Made by a program: the position numbers and the translations under genes
NCBI RefSeq assembly: GCF_000368825.1
Contig: NZ_KB849716.1
Coordinates: 509,428 to 543,769, forward strand
Direction of reading: 5' to 3'
Source of the DNA: Acinetobacter ursingii DSM 16037 = CIP 107286
Lineage (GTDB): Bacteria > Pseudomonadota > Gammaproteobacteria > Pseudomonadales > Moraxellaceae
DNA: 34,342 nt
Part shown: one piece after another, positions 27,835 through 34,342 of the stretch
How positions within the stretch are numbered: the first letter of the stretch is position 1
How the letters are laid out: each line of letters opens with the position of its first letter
Notes under the pieces: generated by a model
The model's database searches: none
What the model was told of the DNA's origin: nothing
What the model saw: the letters and a program-made list of their open reading frames with translations, nothing else

Positions 27835-28494
27835 ATGAATACAAAATTACCAGAACAAACCGTTATTGATCAAAAAATTAACTATATTCAATCTCCGGTC
27901 AAAAGAATATTTGATTTTTGTCTAGCTGTTGCATTATTTATTATTTTATCCCCGTTTTTTATATTGTTTTCTATAATCGTCAAACTCGATGGAGGCTCTG
28001 CTTTCTATGGGCACGAGAGAATTGGTAAGAATGGTAAAAAGTTTAAATGCTTGAAATTTCGATCAATGGCAAGTAACTCTAAAGAACTTCTTCAACAAAT
28101 TTTGGATAATGATCCCTTAGCGAAAAAAGAATGGCAAGAAACTTTCAAATTAAAAAATGATCCGAGGATCACAAAAATTGGGCATTTCCTAAGAAAATCA
28201 AGCCTAGATGAAATGCCGCAATTGATTAACATTATGAAAGGTGAAATGAGTTTTGTTGGACCACGTCCTGTAACAGCAGCAGAATTACCTCAATATAAAG
28301 ATAATGTTATTTATTATTTAAACGTCACTCCAGGACTCACTGGCTTGTGGCAAGTAAGTGGTCGTAATGATGTAAATTATGAAACCAGAGTTGCTTTAGA
28401 TACAAAGTATATTCAAAGTTGGTCTTTTTTTCAGGATATAAAGATTTTATGCAAAACTGTTTTAGTTGTACTTTTTAGAAAGGGTGCATATTAA
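27835..28494 (+). CDS. Initiating undecaprenyl-phosphate sugar-1-phosphate transferase (ExoY/WbaP-type)
   Basis: This 219-residue monotopic membrane enzyme would load the first sugar phosphate, probably Gal-1-P or Glc-1-P, on undecaprenyl phosphate. A hydrophobic re-entrant helix lies at about 28-50. The family core follows: KCLKFRSMASNS (71-82), NDPRITKIGHFLRKSSLDEM (108-127) with the catalytic Asp125-Glu126 pair, GEMSFVGPRP (136-145) and TPGLTGLWQVSGR. It resembles ExoY and the C-terminal half of WbaP more than the smaller GalNAc/FucNAc types (ItrA-like). UDP-Gal from GalE would be available. It opens the plus-strand set. Confidence 0.9.
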   Translation: MNTKLPEQTVIDQKINYIQSPVKRIFDFCLAVALFIILSPFFILFSIIVKLDGGSAFYGHERIGKNGKKFKCLKFRSMASNSKELLQQILDNDPLAKKEWQETFKLKNDPRITKIGHFLRKSSLDEMPQLINIMKGEMSFVGPRPVTAAELPQYKDNVIYYLNVTPGLTGLWQVSGRNDVNYETRVALDTKYIQSWSFFQDIKILCKTVLVVLFRKGAY

Positions 28495-28551
28495 ATTCTA
28501 TTTCCTTTACTTTTATTATAACTAGTCGCTTCAGCTTTAAGGCAATTTTTT

Positions 28552-29970
28552 ATGAGTTTTAAAATTACACCAGTAATTATGGCCGGTGGTAGCGGTACCC
28601 GCTTATGGCCTTTGTCACGCACACAATATCCGAAACAATTTTTAAAACTCTCTCCAGATGGCTATACTTTATTACAAGCCACACTTTTACGTTTAAAAAA
28701 TCTTGATTGTGCAGACCCAATACTCATTTGCAATGAAGAGCATCGCTTTTTGGCAGCCGAGCAAATGCGCGAAATTGGCATAACAGCCAAAATTATTTTA
28801 GAACCAGAAGGTAAAAATACTGCGCCTGCCATTACCCTTGCTGCACTGCACCAAACCCAACAGGCAAAAAACTCAGATACAATCATGCTGGTGTTAGCAG
28901 CAGATCATGTGATTAAACAGCAAGACCAATTTGAAGAATGCATTATACAGGCTTTAGAGCTTGCCAAGCTTGACAAACTGGTGACTTTTGGGATTGTACC
29001 TACACATGCAGAAACAGGCTATGGTTATATCGAAAAAGGCAGCAGAGAATTAAATGGCTTTCAGGTACAGCGCTTTGTAGAGAAGCCAGATGCGGTCACA
29101 GCGCAACAATATTTAGAGAGCCAGAAATTTCTTTGGAATAGCGGCATGTTTATGTTTAAGGCCGACGTTTATTTAAACGAACTGCAAAAGTATGCACAAG
29201 ATATCTATACCTCATGTGTTGCTTCGATGCAGAACACCAAAGCAGATCTAGATTTTATCCGTATCGATAAAGAAGCTTTTAAAAAGTGTCGTTCTGAGTC
29301 GATTGACTATGCTGTGATGGAGCAAACCAAAGATGCAGTGGTGGTGCCACTTGATGCCAACTGGAACGACGTAGGCTCTTGGTCTGCGCTTTGGGATATT
29401 CAAGATAAAGATGCACAAGGCAATGTAATTCAGGGTGATGTCATTACTGTAAAAAGCCAAAACAATTATGTTTTTAGCGAAAGCCGTTTGGTGAGTTTAC
29501 TTGGCGTTGACAACCTGGTGGTGATTGAAACCAAAGATGCGATACTGGTTGCAGATAAATCCAAAGTACAAGACATTAAAAAGATTGTCGAAAGCATTAA
29601 AGAACAAGGTCGTACTGAACATTTCTGCCACCGCGAAGTCTATCGGCCATGGGGTAAATACGACAGTATCGACCATGCAGAGCGCTATCAGGTAAAACGT
29701 ATCACCGTTAAACCTGGTCAAAAACTCTCGATTCAAATGCACCATCATCGCTCTGAACATTGGATTGTGGTGAGTGGTACAGCTAAGATTCACAAAGGAA
29801 AAGAGTCATTTTTACTCACAGAAAATCAGTCGACTTATATTCCTTTAGGTGAGATTCATGCGCTTGAAAATCCGGGTAAAGTTCAACTTGAATTAATTGA
29901 AGTTCAATCGGGCTCTTATTTGGGCGAAGACGATATTGTTCGTTTTGAAGACTTGTATGGTCGTTGTTAA
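28552..29970 (+). CDS. manC: Mannose-1-phosphate guanylyltransferase/mannose-6-phosphate isomerase
   Basis: A bifunctional type II enzyme of 472 residues. The N-terminal nucleotidyltransferase has [20 protein letters not shown] (about 12-31), the loop LVLAADHV and FVEKPD. The C-terminal cupin isomerase domain has [11 protein letters not shown] and [20 protein letters not shown], then EHWIVVSG. It yields GDP-Man from Man-1-P made by Pgm, and Man-6-P from Fru-6-P made by Pgi. GDP-Man implies mannose, or a derivative, in the polymer. It follows the transferase by 57 bp and shares its direction. Confidence 0.95.
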   Translation: MSFKITPVIMAGGSGTRLWPLSRTQYPKQFLKLSPDGYTLLQATLLRLKNLDCADPILICNEEHRFLAAEQMREIGITAKIILEPEGKNTAPAITLAALHQTQQAKNSDTIMLVLAADHVIKQQDQFEECIIQALELAKLDKLVTFGIVPTHAETGYGYIEKGSRELNGFQVQRFVEKPDAVTAQQYLESQKFLWNSGMFMFKADVYLNELQKYAQDIYTSCVASMQNTKADLDFIRIDKEAFKKCRSESIDYAVMEQTKDAVVVPLDANWNDVGSWSALWDIQDKDAQGNVIQGDVITVKSQNNYVFSESRLVSLLGVDNLVVIETKDAILVADKSKVQDIKKIVESIKEQGRTEHFCHREVYRPWGKYDSIDHAERYQVKRITVKPGQKLSIQMHHHRSEHWIVVSGTAKIHKGKESFLLTENQSTYIPLGEIHALENPGKVQLELIEVQSGSYLGEDDIVRFEDLYGRC

Positions 29971-29984
29971 AAAATAGTCAGTCT

Positions 29985-30015
29985 ATTCAAGCCGCGCGAA
30001 ATGCTCGGCTTGAAT
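29985..30015. terminator. Hairpin between convergent manC and glycosyltransferase gene
   Basis: ATTCAAGCCG (29985-29994) pairs with CGGCTTGAAT (30006-30015), a 10-bp stem with an 11-base loop. AATTTT follows on the plus strand. On the minus strand a T6 run comes after about ten bases. It lies 14 bp past manC and 9 bp past the convergent gene, so it probably serves both. Confidence 0.65.
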
Positions 30016-30024
30016 AATTTTAAA

Positions 30025-31170
30025 CTATGACATCGATTCTTTTTTAATAGCCCATTTTTGCTGAACATACTGGTTAATTTCGCTGTGAAAGCGTTGATTG
30101 GAAAACTTTAAAGCCTGATTACGGCAGTTTTCTGGCAAAAATAAATCACTGTTCTGCTCAAACCCCTCAACTGCTGCAATCACACTTGATACTTCCTGCT
30201 TATCGAAAAAGGCCCCTGTTGGATTTGCTGAGTGAATAGCATTTATGGTTTCTAACGCCCCACCTTTACCAAAAGCGATCACGGGTGTACCACATGCTTG
30301 AGACTCAACAGGTGTAATGCCAAAGTCTTCTTCCGCCGCAAATACAAAGGCTTTAGCGCGCTGCATATGATCTTGCATCACGCTGTTCGGTTGATACCCT
30401 AAAATTTCGATATTAGATGTCGCTTTAGACTTGATTTTTTGCATATCTGGGCCATCCCCAATCACGACCAATTTTTTATTGGGCATATGAGAAAAAGCTT
30501 CAACAATTAGATCAATTTTCTTATAAGGCACCATACGTGAAGCGGTAAAGTAAAAATCATCTTTGTTTTCACGTAGTGTAAAACGATCTGTATCTACAGG
30601 TGGATAAATCACATCTGCATCGCGGCCATATACCTTATGAATACGACGCGCAATAAATTTAGAGTTTGCAACAAAGTGATCTACCCCATTGGCGGTGCGG
30701 TAGTCCCACATCCGAATTTTGTGTAATAACCAACGTACAATAATGGCTTTTATGCCCTTGGTGAGCCCCAACTCACGTAAATACTGATGCTGTAAGTCCC
30801 ATGCATAGCGTATAGGCGAGTGAACATAGCTAATGTGCAGTTGGTCGGGCCCCGTAAGCACACCTTTGGCTACTGCATGGCTACTCGATAAAATGACATC
30901 GTAGGCAGAGACATCTAACTGCTCAATGGCTAAAGGCATAAATGGAAGATAATTGCGGTATTTCGTTTCAGCTTTAGGAAATTTTTGAATAAATGTTGTT
31001 TGGGCGTGTTTACCTAAAAAATGCTGTCGACTTTCATCACTTAAAAAATCAATCACAGCAAATAGGTCTGATTTTGGGAAAACTTTTAATATTTCAGTCA
31101 TTACGCGCTCAGCACCCGCATAGGTGACAAGCCAATCTGCAACTAAAGCTGTTTTTGGTTCTGTTATCAT
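30025..31170 (-). CDS. GT4-family glycosyltransferase (WbaZ-like, possible mannosyltransferase)
   Basis: This 381-residue retaining GT-B enzyme has the N-terminal VADWLVTYAGAERVM and the domain-two donor site RMVPYKKIDLIVEAF, IGDGPD, and EDFGITPVESQACGTPVIAF with the EX7E pair Glu281/Glu289. HSPIRYAWD is typical of the WbaZ-like group, many of which use GDP-mannose; with manC next door that donor is plausible but not shown. It is the only gene of this block in reverse orientation, between two plus-strand genes, and its G+C is clearly higher than that of the polymerase gene. An inverted insertion or rearrangement is likely. Confidence 0.88.
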   Translation of the reverse strand: MITEPKTALVADWLVTYAGAERVMTEILKVFPKSDLFAVIDFLSDESRQHFLGKHAQTTFIQKFPKAETKYRNYLPFMPLAIEQLDVSAYDVILSSSHAVAKGVLTGPDQLHISYVHSPIRYAWDLQHQYLRELGLTKGIKAIIVRWLLHKIRMWDYRTANGVDHFVANSKFIARRIHKVYGRDADVIYPPVDTDRFTLRENKDDFYFTASRMVPYKKIDLIVEAFSHMPNKKLVVIGDGPDMQKIKSKATSNIEILGYQPNSVMQDHMQRAKAFVFAAEEDFGITPVESQACGTPVIAFGKGGALETINAIHSANPTGAFFDKQEVSSVIAAVEGFEQNSDLFLPENCRNQALKFSNQRFHSEINQYVQQKWAIKKESMS

Positions 31171-31260
31171 AGGAAGCTCTTACTCATCCATAATTTTGTA
31201 AAAAAATTGAATTTTTGAAGTTAGCAAGTATATACCATTTATATTCCGATAGGATTTCAT

Positions 31261-31266
31261 TATAAT
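31261..31266 (+). promoter_or_regulatory. -10 box for the downstream glycosyltransferase-polymerase pair
   Basis: A perfect TATAAT lies 34 bp before the GT4 start at 31301. A 17-base spacer leads back to a weak TTTATA (31238-31243). Because the gene upstream is reversed, this pair needs its own promoter here. Confidence 0.4.
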
Positions 31267-31300
31267 TCGAGGTAATTAAAATCTCGTTTAATAAAATTGT

Positions 31301-32290
31301 ATGTTAAATCAACAAAATAAAGTAATTTTCGATACACGTTGGTTTGGAGAGCATGGTATCGGGCGTTTTGCGACAGAAGTTTATGACGAAGATTTCTTTC
31401 AGCCAATAAAATTAAAAGGCAACCCTGTATCAATTTTTGATGTTATTAAGCTTACTATATATTTGTTTTTTAATAAAAACTTCTTTTTTTCACCTGGTTT
31501 TAATGCACCTTTTTTCTTTTTACATCGAACAGCAATTACTATCCATGATCTCAACCATATAGATGTAGATGCCAATACATCCTTTTTAAAGAAACTGTAT
31601 TACAACATTGTTCTTAAACGGGCATGTAGAAAAGCTGCACTGATATTTACCGTCTCTGAGTTTTCAAAAGGCAGAATTGTAGACTGGTCGGGTATCAATC
31701 CAGATAAGGTGAAAGTGGTATATAACGGTGTATCGAGTGCTTTTCATCAAGATGTGCAGCCCTACCTACCGGGTTTTCCGTATATTTTTATAGTGGGTAA
31801 TCGAAAGCTACATAAAAATGAAGACCGAGCTTTAAGAGCTTTTGCACAGGCAGATATAGATAAAAATATCCATGTATTATTTTCGGGTAAACCTTCTGAT
31901 CAATTAGTAAATACAGCGAAAGAGCTTCAAATTGAAGATCGAGTTAAGTTTCTCGGGCGATTAAGTGAAGATGAGCTAGCATCTACCTACAAAGGCGCAC
32001 TTTGTTTACTTTTTCCATCACTTTATGAAGGTTTTGGACTTCCTGTAATTGAAGCGATGGCATGTGGAACACCTGTAATTACGTCGAATACAACTTCATT
32101 AGCTGAAATAAGTGATGATTCTTGTATCTTAGTTAACCCTCTGAGTATTACAGAAATAAGTAAAGCAATTGAGAAAGCAACCTCTAATGATCTACAAATC
32201 AGTGATATTAATATTTCATCTTCTTTTTGCTGGAATAAAAGTAAGTTACTATTAATTGAAGAATTAAAAAATTCTCACGTTTCTGGATAA
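31301..32290 (+). CDS. GT4-family glycosyltransferase
   Basis: A 329-residue GT-B enzyme, short for the family (usually 350-400). VIFDTRWFGEHGIGRFATEV (about 8-27) is the N-terminal Gly loop, ITIHDLNHID the mid-domain motif, and FTVSEFSKGRIV leads to VVYNGVSSAF. The donor domain has FIVGNRKLHKNEDRALRAF and the EX7E motif in YEGFGLPVIEAMACGTPVI (Glu243/Glu251). It resembles transferases of the mannosyl B family. It is tightly coupled to the polymerase gene (5 bp gap). Donor and linkage cannot be told from the sequence. Confidence 0.87.
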   Translation: MLNQQNKVIFDTRWFGEHGIGRFATEVYDEDFFQPIKLKGNPVSIFDVIKLTIYLFFNKNFFFSPGFNAPFFFLHRTAITIHDLNHIDVDANTSFLKKLYYNIVLKRACRKAALIFTVSEFSKGRIVDWSGINPDKVKVVYNGVSSAFHQDVQPYLPGFPYIFIVGNRKLHKNEDRALRAFAQADIDKNIHVLFSGKPSDQLVNTAKELQIEDRVKFLGRLSEDELASTYKGALCLLFPSLYEGFGLPVIEAMACGTPVITSNTTSLAEISDDSCILVNPLSITEISKAIEKATSNDLQISDINISSSFCWNKSKLLLIEELKNSHVSG

Positions 32291-32295
32291 ATAAG

Positions 32296-33465
32296 ATGAA
32301 AATTAATAGTATAAAACTATTTAGCTTCTTAATAACATTATTAATAAGTGTTGATGTCATTCAGTTTTCAGGTTTGAGAATTACTTTAATTCCACTTTTA
32401 TTCGTTGGGATATTGATTTTTATAAAAAACAACTCAATAGATAAAAACACATTATATGTATTTTTATTCGCTTTATTATGTATACCTTCATTATTATTTA
32501 CAGTAAATATTATAAAATCTTCGTTATATATATTTTGGATTTTTTTAAATTATCTTTCAATTTTAATAGTATACTCTCAATTAATACAAAAATCTAAATA
32601 TGAAACAATTATTGGAATAAGAGATGCCTACAAGCTTCAAATAATAGTAGGATGTTTTTTATACTTTTCAGGAATTCAAGAACGTGCTCAAGTATTATTT
32701 TATGAGCCATCTTATTTTGCTATTGCATTAATTCCCTATATTGTGATGATTTTTAGCAAGTATATTAATAACAATACAGATAACAATGAAAAATATACAT
32801 CTCACTCAGATATAATTTTTCTAGTTTTAGCAATATTTATCACGAAAAGCTTTAATTTAATTATCATTTGCTTTTTGGTACCAATCATATTATTCGCATT
32901 TGAAAAAGGAAAATTAAGAAATTTATTAATATTTTCATTGTTGGGTTCAGTTATCTATCAAGCATTCAAATTTTATATAAGTAATTCAGATGATCTAATT
33001 TCAAAAACTTTTCAAAATATCATAGACTCTGGTGATGTTATAACCTCTTTACTTGAAAGAACTGGTAATAGATGGCCACGAATGCAGCTAACCAACGAGA
33101 TTGCTTTACAAAATTTTTGGGGGGTTGGTATTGGTACGATGGATGAATATAGCCTTAATCATTATTTTTCTAATTTCTCATATCTTCCAGACTATTTATC
33201 ACCTATAGGTTATCCGCCAATTAATATTTACTTAGAAATCGCAGCTACCTGCGGATGGTTAGCATTAGCTGTTTGGTTGTTATGGCATTTCTACATAATT
33301 AAACAAAATGTTAATTCTCAAAAAAGTGATTCTGTAATAACTTGTTCTTTAATAGTTATTATGATAATTATGATGATAGAATCAAGTTTCCTTCGGCCAT
33401 ATTACTGGATGCTTCTAGGTTTAGCTGTTGGGCAAATTAAAATAAATAAGAAACTTAAGACCTAA
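32296..33465 (+). CDS. Wzy-like polysaccharide polymerase
   Basis: The 389-residue protein has about 10-11 hydrophobic segments with few charges between them. A larger periplasmic loop in the second half leads into FWGVGIGTMDEY and PINIYLEIAATCGWLALAVW, a pattern typical of O-antigen/EPS polymerases (Wzy_C-like). Wzy joins lipid-linked repeat units in the periplasm. The gene is very AT-rich, far below its neighbours manC and pgi, as is usual for transferred wzy genes. It is the last gene before the IS and has no obvious terminator. Family assignment rests on topology and context more than on residues. Confidence 0.82.
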   Translation: MKINSIKLFSFLITLLISVDVIQFSGLRITLIPLLFVGILIFIKNNSIDKNTLYVFLFALLCIPSLLFTVNIIKSSLYIFWIFLNYLSILIVYSQLIQKSKYETIIGIRDAYKLQIIVGCFLYFSGIQERAQVLFYEPSYFAIALIPYIVMIFSKYINNNTDNNEKYTSHSDIIFLVLAIFITKSFNLIIICFLVPIILFAFEKGKLRNLLIFSLLGSVIYQAFKFYISNSDDLISKTFQNIIDSGDVITSLLERTGNRWPRMQLTNEIALQNFWGVGIGTMDEYSLNHYFSNFSYLPDYLSPIGYPPINIYLEIAATCGWLALAVWLLWHFYIIKQNVNSQKSDSVITCSLIVIMIIMMIESSFLRPYYWMLLGLAVGQIKINKKLKT

Positions 33466-33520
33466 CTATACTTAATGATTAGGATATATGAAAAAATTGA
33501 TTTTATAATTACTATTAAAC

Positions 33521-33585
33521 GGCTTCTTTGCATAAATCTATTCTTAAAGGCTTCTTCAGCAATATAATTTTCAGATGGAGAAGCC
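33521..33585. repeat. Short element bounded by GGCTTCT/AGAAGCC, possible IS remnant
   Basis: GGCTTCTT occurs at 33521-33528 and again at 33549-33556, and GAGAAGCC at 33578-33585 is the inverted form. GGCTTCTTTGCATAAAT resembles terminal inverted repeats of IS5/IS903-type elements. No transposase remains. It lies between the polymerase stop and the IS3-family element. Confidence 0.3.
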
Positions 33586-33596
33586 TGTACCTAAAA

Positions 33597-34342
33597 TAGA
33601 GGTGGTCCCACATGTTTGAACAACTAAAAGCTTATTTATAAGTGATACTCTGCTCTAGTTAAGCTACCTTATTTTGTTGTGGTAGCTGGTCATAGTAAAA
33701 CTCATCTGGAGTCATTTTGTCCAGACTCGAATGAGGTCGTTTCAAATTATAAAATTCAAAATATGCGTTTAATTGCTTCTTCGCATCCAAAACATTGCTG
33801 TAGGCTTTGAGATACACCTCTTCATATTTAACGCTCCGCCATAATCGTTCAACCATCACATTATCAACCCATCGACCTTTACCATCCATACTGATTTGAA
33901 TGCCATTTGATTTCAATACATCAATAAATGCATCACTGGTAAACTGACTGCCTTGGTCTGTATTAAATATTTCAGGTCGACCATATTTTTCAATAGCTTC
34001 ATTTAATGTTTCTATGCAAAATGTAACCTCCATACTAATCGATACTCTATGCGCAAGTACCTTGCGGCTATGCCAATCAATCACAGCACATAAATAAACA
34101 AAGCCTTTTGCCATAGGGATATACGTTATATCCGTAGACCACACTTGATTACTGCGCTGAATAGCCAATCCTTTGAGCAGATATGGATATTTGCGGTGAG
34201 CTTGATTAGCCTGGCTTAAATTTGGTTTGCAATATAACGCATTAATGCCCATTTTCTTCATTAAAGTACGTGTATGACGTCGTCCTATATGATGTCCTTG
34301 ACGATTCAACAAATCACGCATCATACGGCTACCTGCAAAAGG
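33597..34342 (-). mobile_element. IS3-family insertion sequence, one end (runs off the right edge)
   Basis: The transposase reads leftwards and ends at 33659. The element's end must lie left of that. GAGGTGGTCCCACATGTTTG (33599-33618) looks like an IS3-family terminal repeat, so the boundary is placed near 33597, with an uncertainty of about 15 bp. The other end and any target duplication are outside the window. Confidence 0.6.
33659..34342 (-). CDS. IS3-family transposase, OrfB/catalytic part (5' end outside window)
   Basis: The frame is open from the right edge (PFAGSRMMRDLLNRQGHHIG) to the stop at 33659, giving 227 residues. The DDE triad is visible: Asp in WSTDITYI, Asp in FNTDQGSQFTS and Glu in MVERLWRSVKYEEV. 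NLKRPHSSLDKMTP is the usual IS3 C-terminal motif. HTH_21-type residues GRRHTRTLMKKMGI lie at the start. In this family OrfAB is normally made by -1 frameshifting from an upstream OrfA, which would lie beyond the edge. The visible part seems intact. Confidence 0.92.
   Translation of the reverse strand, partial: PFAGSRMMRDLLNRQGHHIGRRHTRTLMKKMGINALYCKPNLSQANQAHRKYPYLLKGLAIQRSNQVWSTDITYIPMAKGFVYLCAVIDWHSRKVLAHRVSISMEVTFCIETLNEAIEKYGRPEIFNTDQGSQFTSDAFIDVLKSNGIQISMDGKGRWVDNVMVERLWRSVKYEEVYLKAYSNVLDAKKQLNAYFEFYNLKRPHSSLDKMTPDEFYYDQLPQQNKVA

Overview
The window looks like a chromosomal segment of an Acinetobacter-type gammaproteobacterium. I infer this from gene content and order: galU-ugd-pgi-galE-pgt1 converging on pgm and followed by lldP is the conserved flank of the Acinetobacter capsule (K) locus. 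AT-rich DNA, Acinetobacter-like codon use and a Bap-type adhesin agree. No database search was possible, so species and strain are open.

Left part (1-5.1 kb). A giant biofilm-associated (Bap-like) adhesin enters from the left edge on the minus strand, with only its N-terminal 357 residues present. An AT-rich gap of about 600 bp follows, then a one-domain ModE-like regulator and hemN.

Amino-acid block (3.7-10.3 kb). dadA, dadX, ridA and cycA run on the minus strand and form a D-alanine uptake and catabolism locus. A divergent Lrp-family regulator reads the other way. cycA carries a frameshift. tyrB follows on the plus strand behind a structured leader that includes a possible Tyr-containing leader peptide. 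A small repeat-bearing lipoprotein gene converges on tyrB.

Lactate block (10.8-17.5 kb). lldP-lldR-lldD-dld form a minus-strand operon for lactate uptake and for oxidation of both isomers to pyruvate. Two near-perfect LldR palindromes bracket a good promoter upstream of lldP. A divergent LysR-type regulator has its own candidate operator.

Polysaccharide block (17.7-34.3 kb). pgm (plus) converges on pgt1, then galE, pgi, ugd, galU and wzi run on the minus strand. A divergent plus-strand set holds an ExoY/WbaP-type initiating sugar-phosphate transferase, manC, a GT4 glycosyltransferase and a very AT-rich Wzy-like polymerase. One further GT4 gene lies in reverse orientation. An IS3-family transposase runs off the right edge. 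Together these genes supply UDP-Glc, UDP-Gal, UDP-GlcA and GDP-Man, start the repeat unit on lipid carrier, extend and polymerise it, and attach polymer to the outer membrane through Wzi. The export genes wza/wzb/wzc and wzx are not in the window. Gene orientation, base composition and the IS suggest this part was assembled as a mosaic.

No rRNA, tRNA, CRISPR array or prophage was seen. The most notable observations are: an Ugd lacking two canonical catalytic residues; a PAAG motif in the adhesin that could be a LapG-type release site; the tyrB leader; the paired LldR operators; a dispersed intergenic palindrome of about 70 bp in two copies; and the reorganised capsule locus with wzi inside it.
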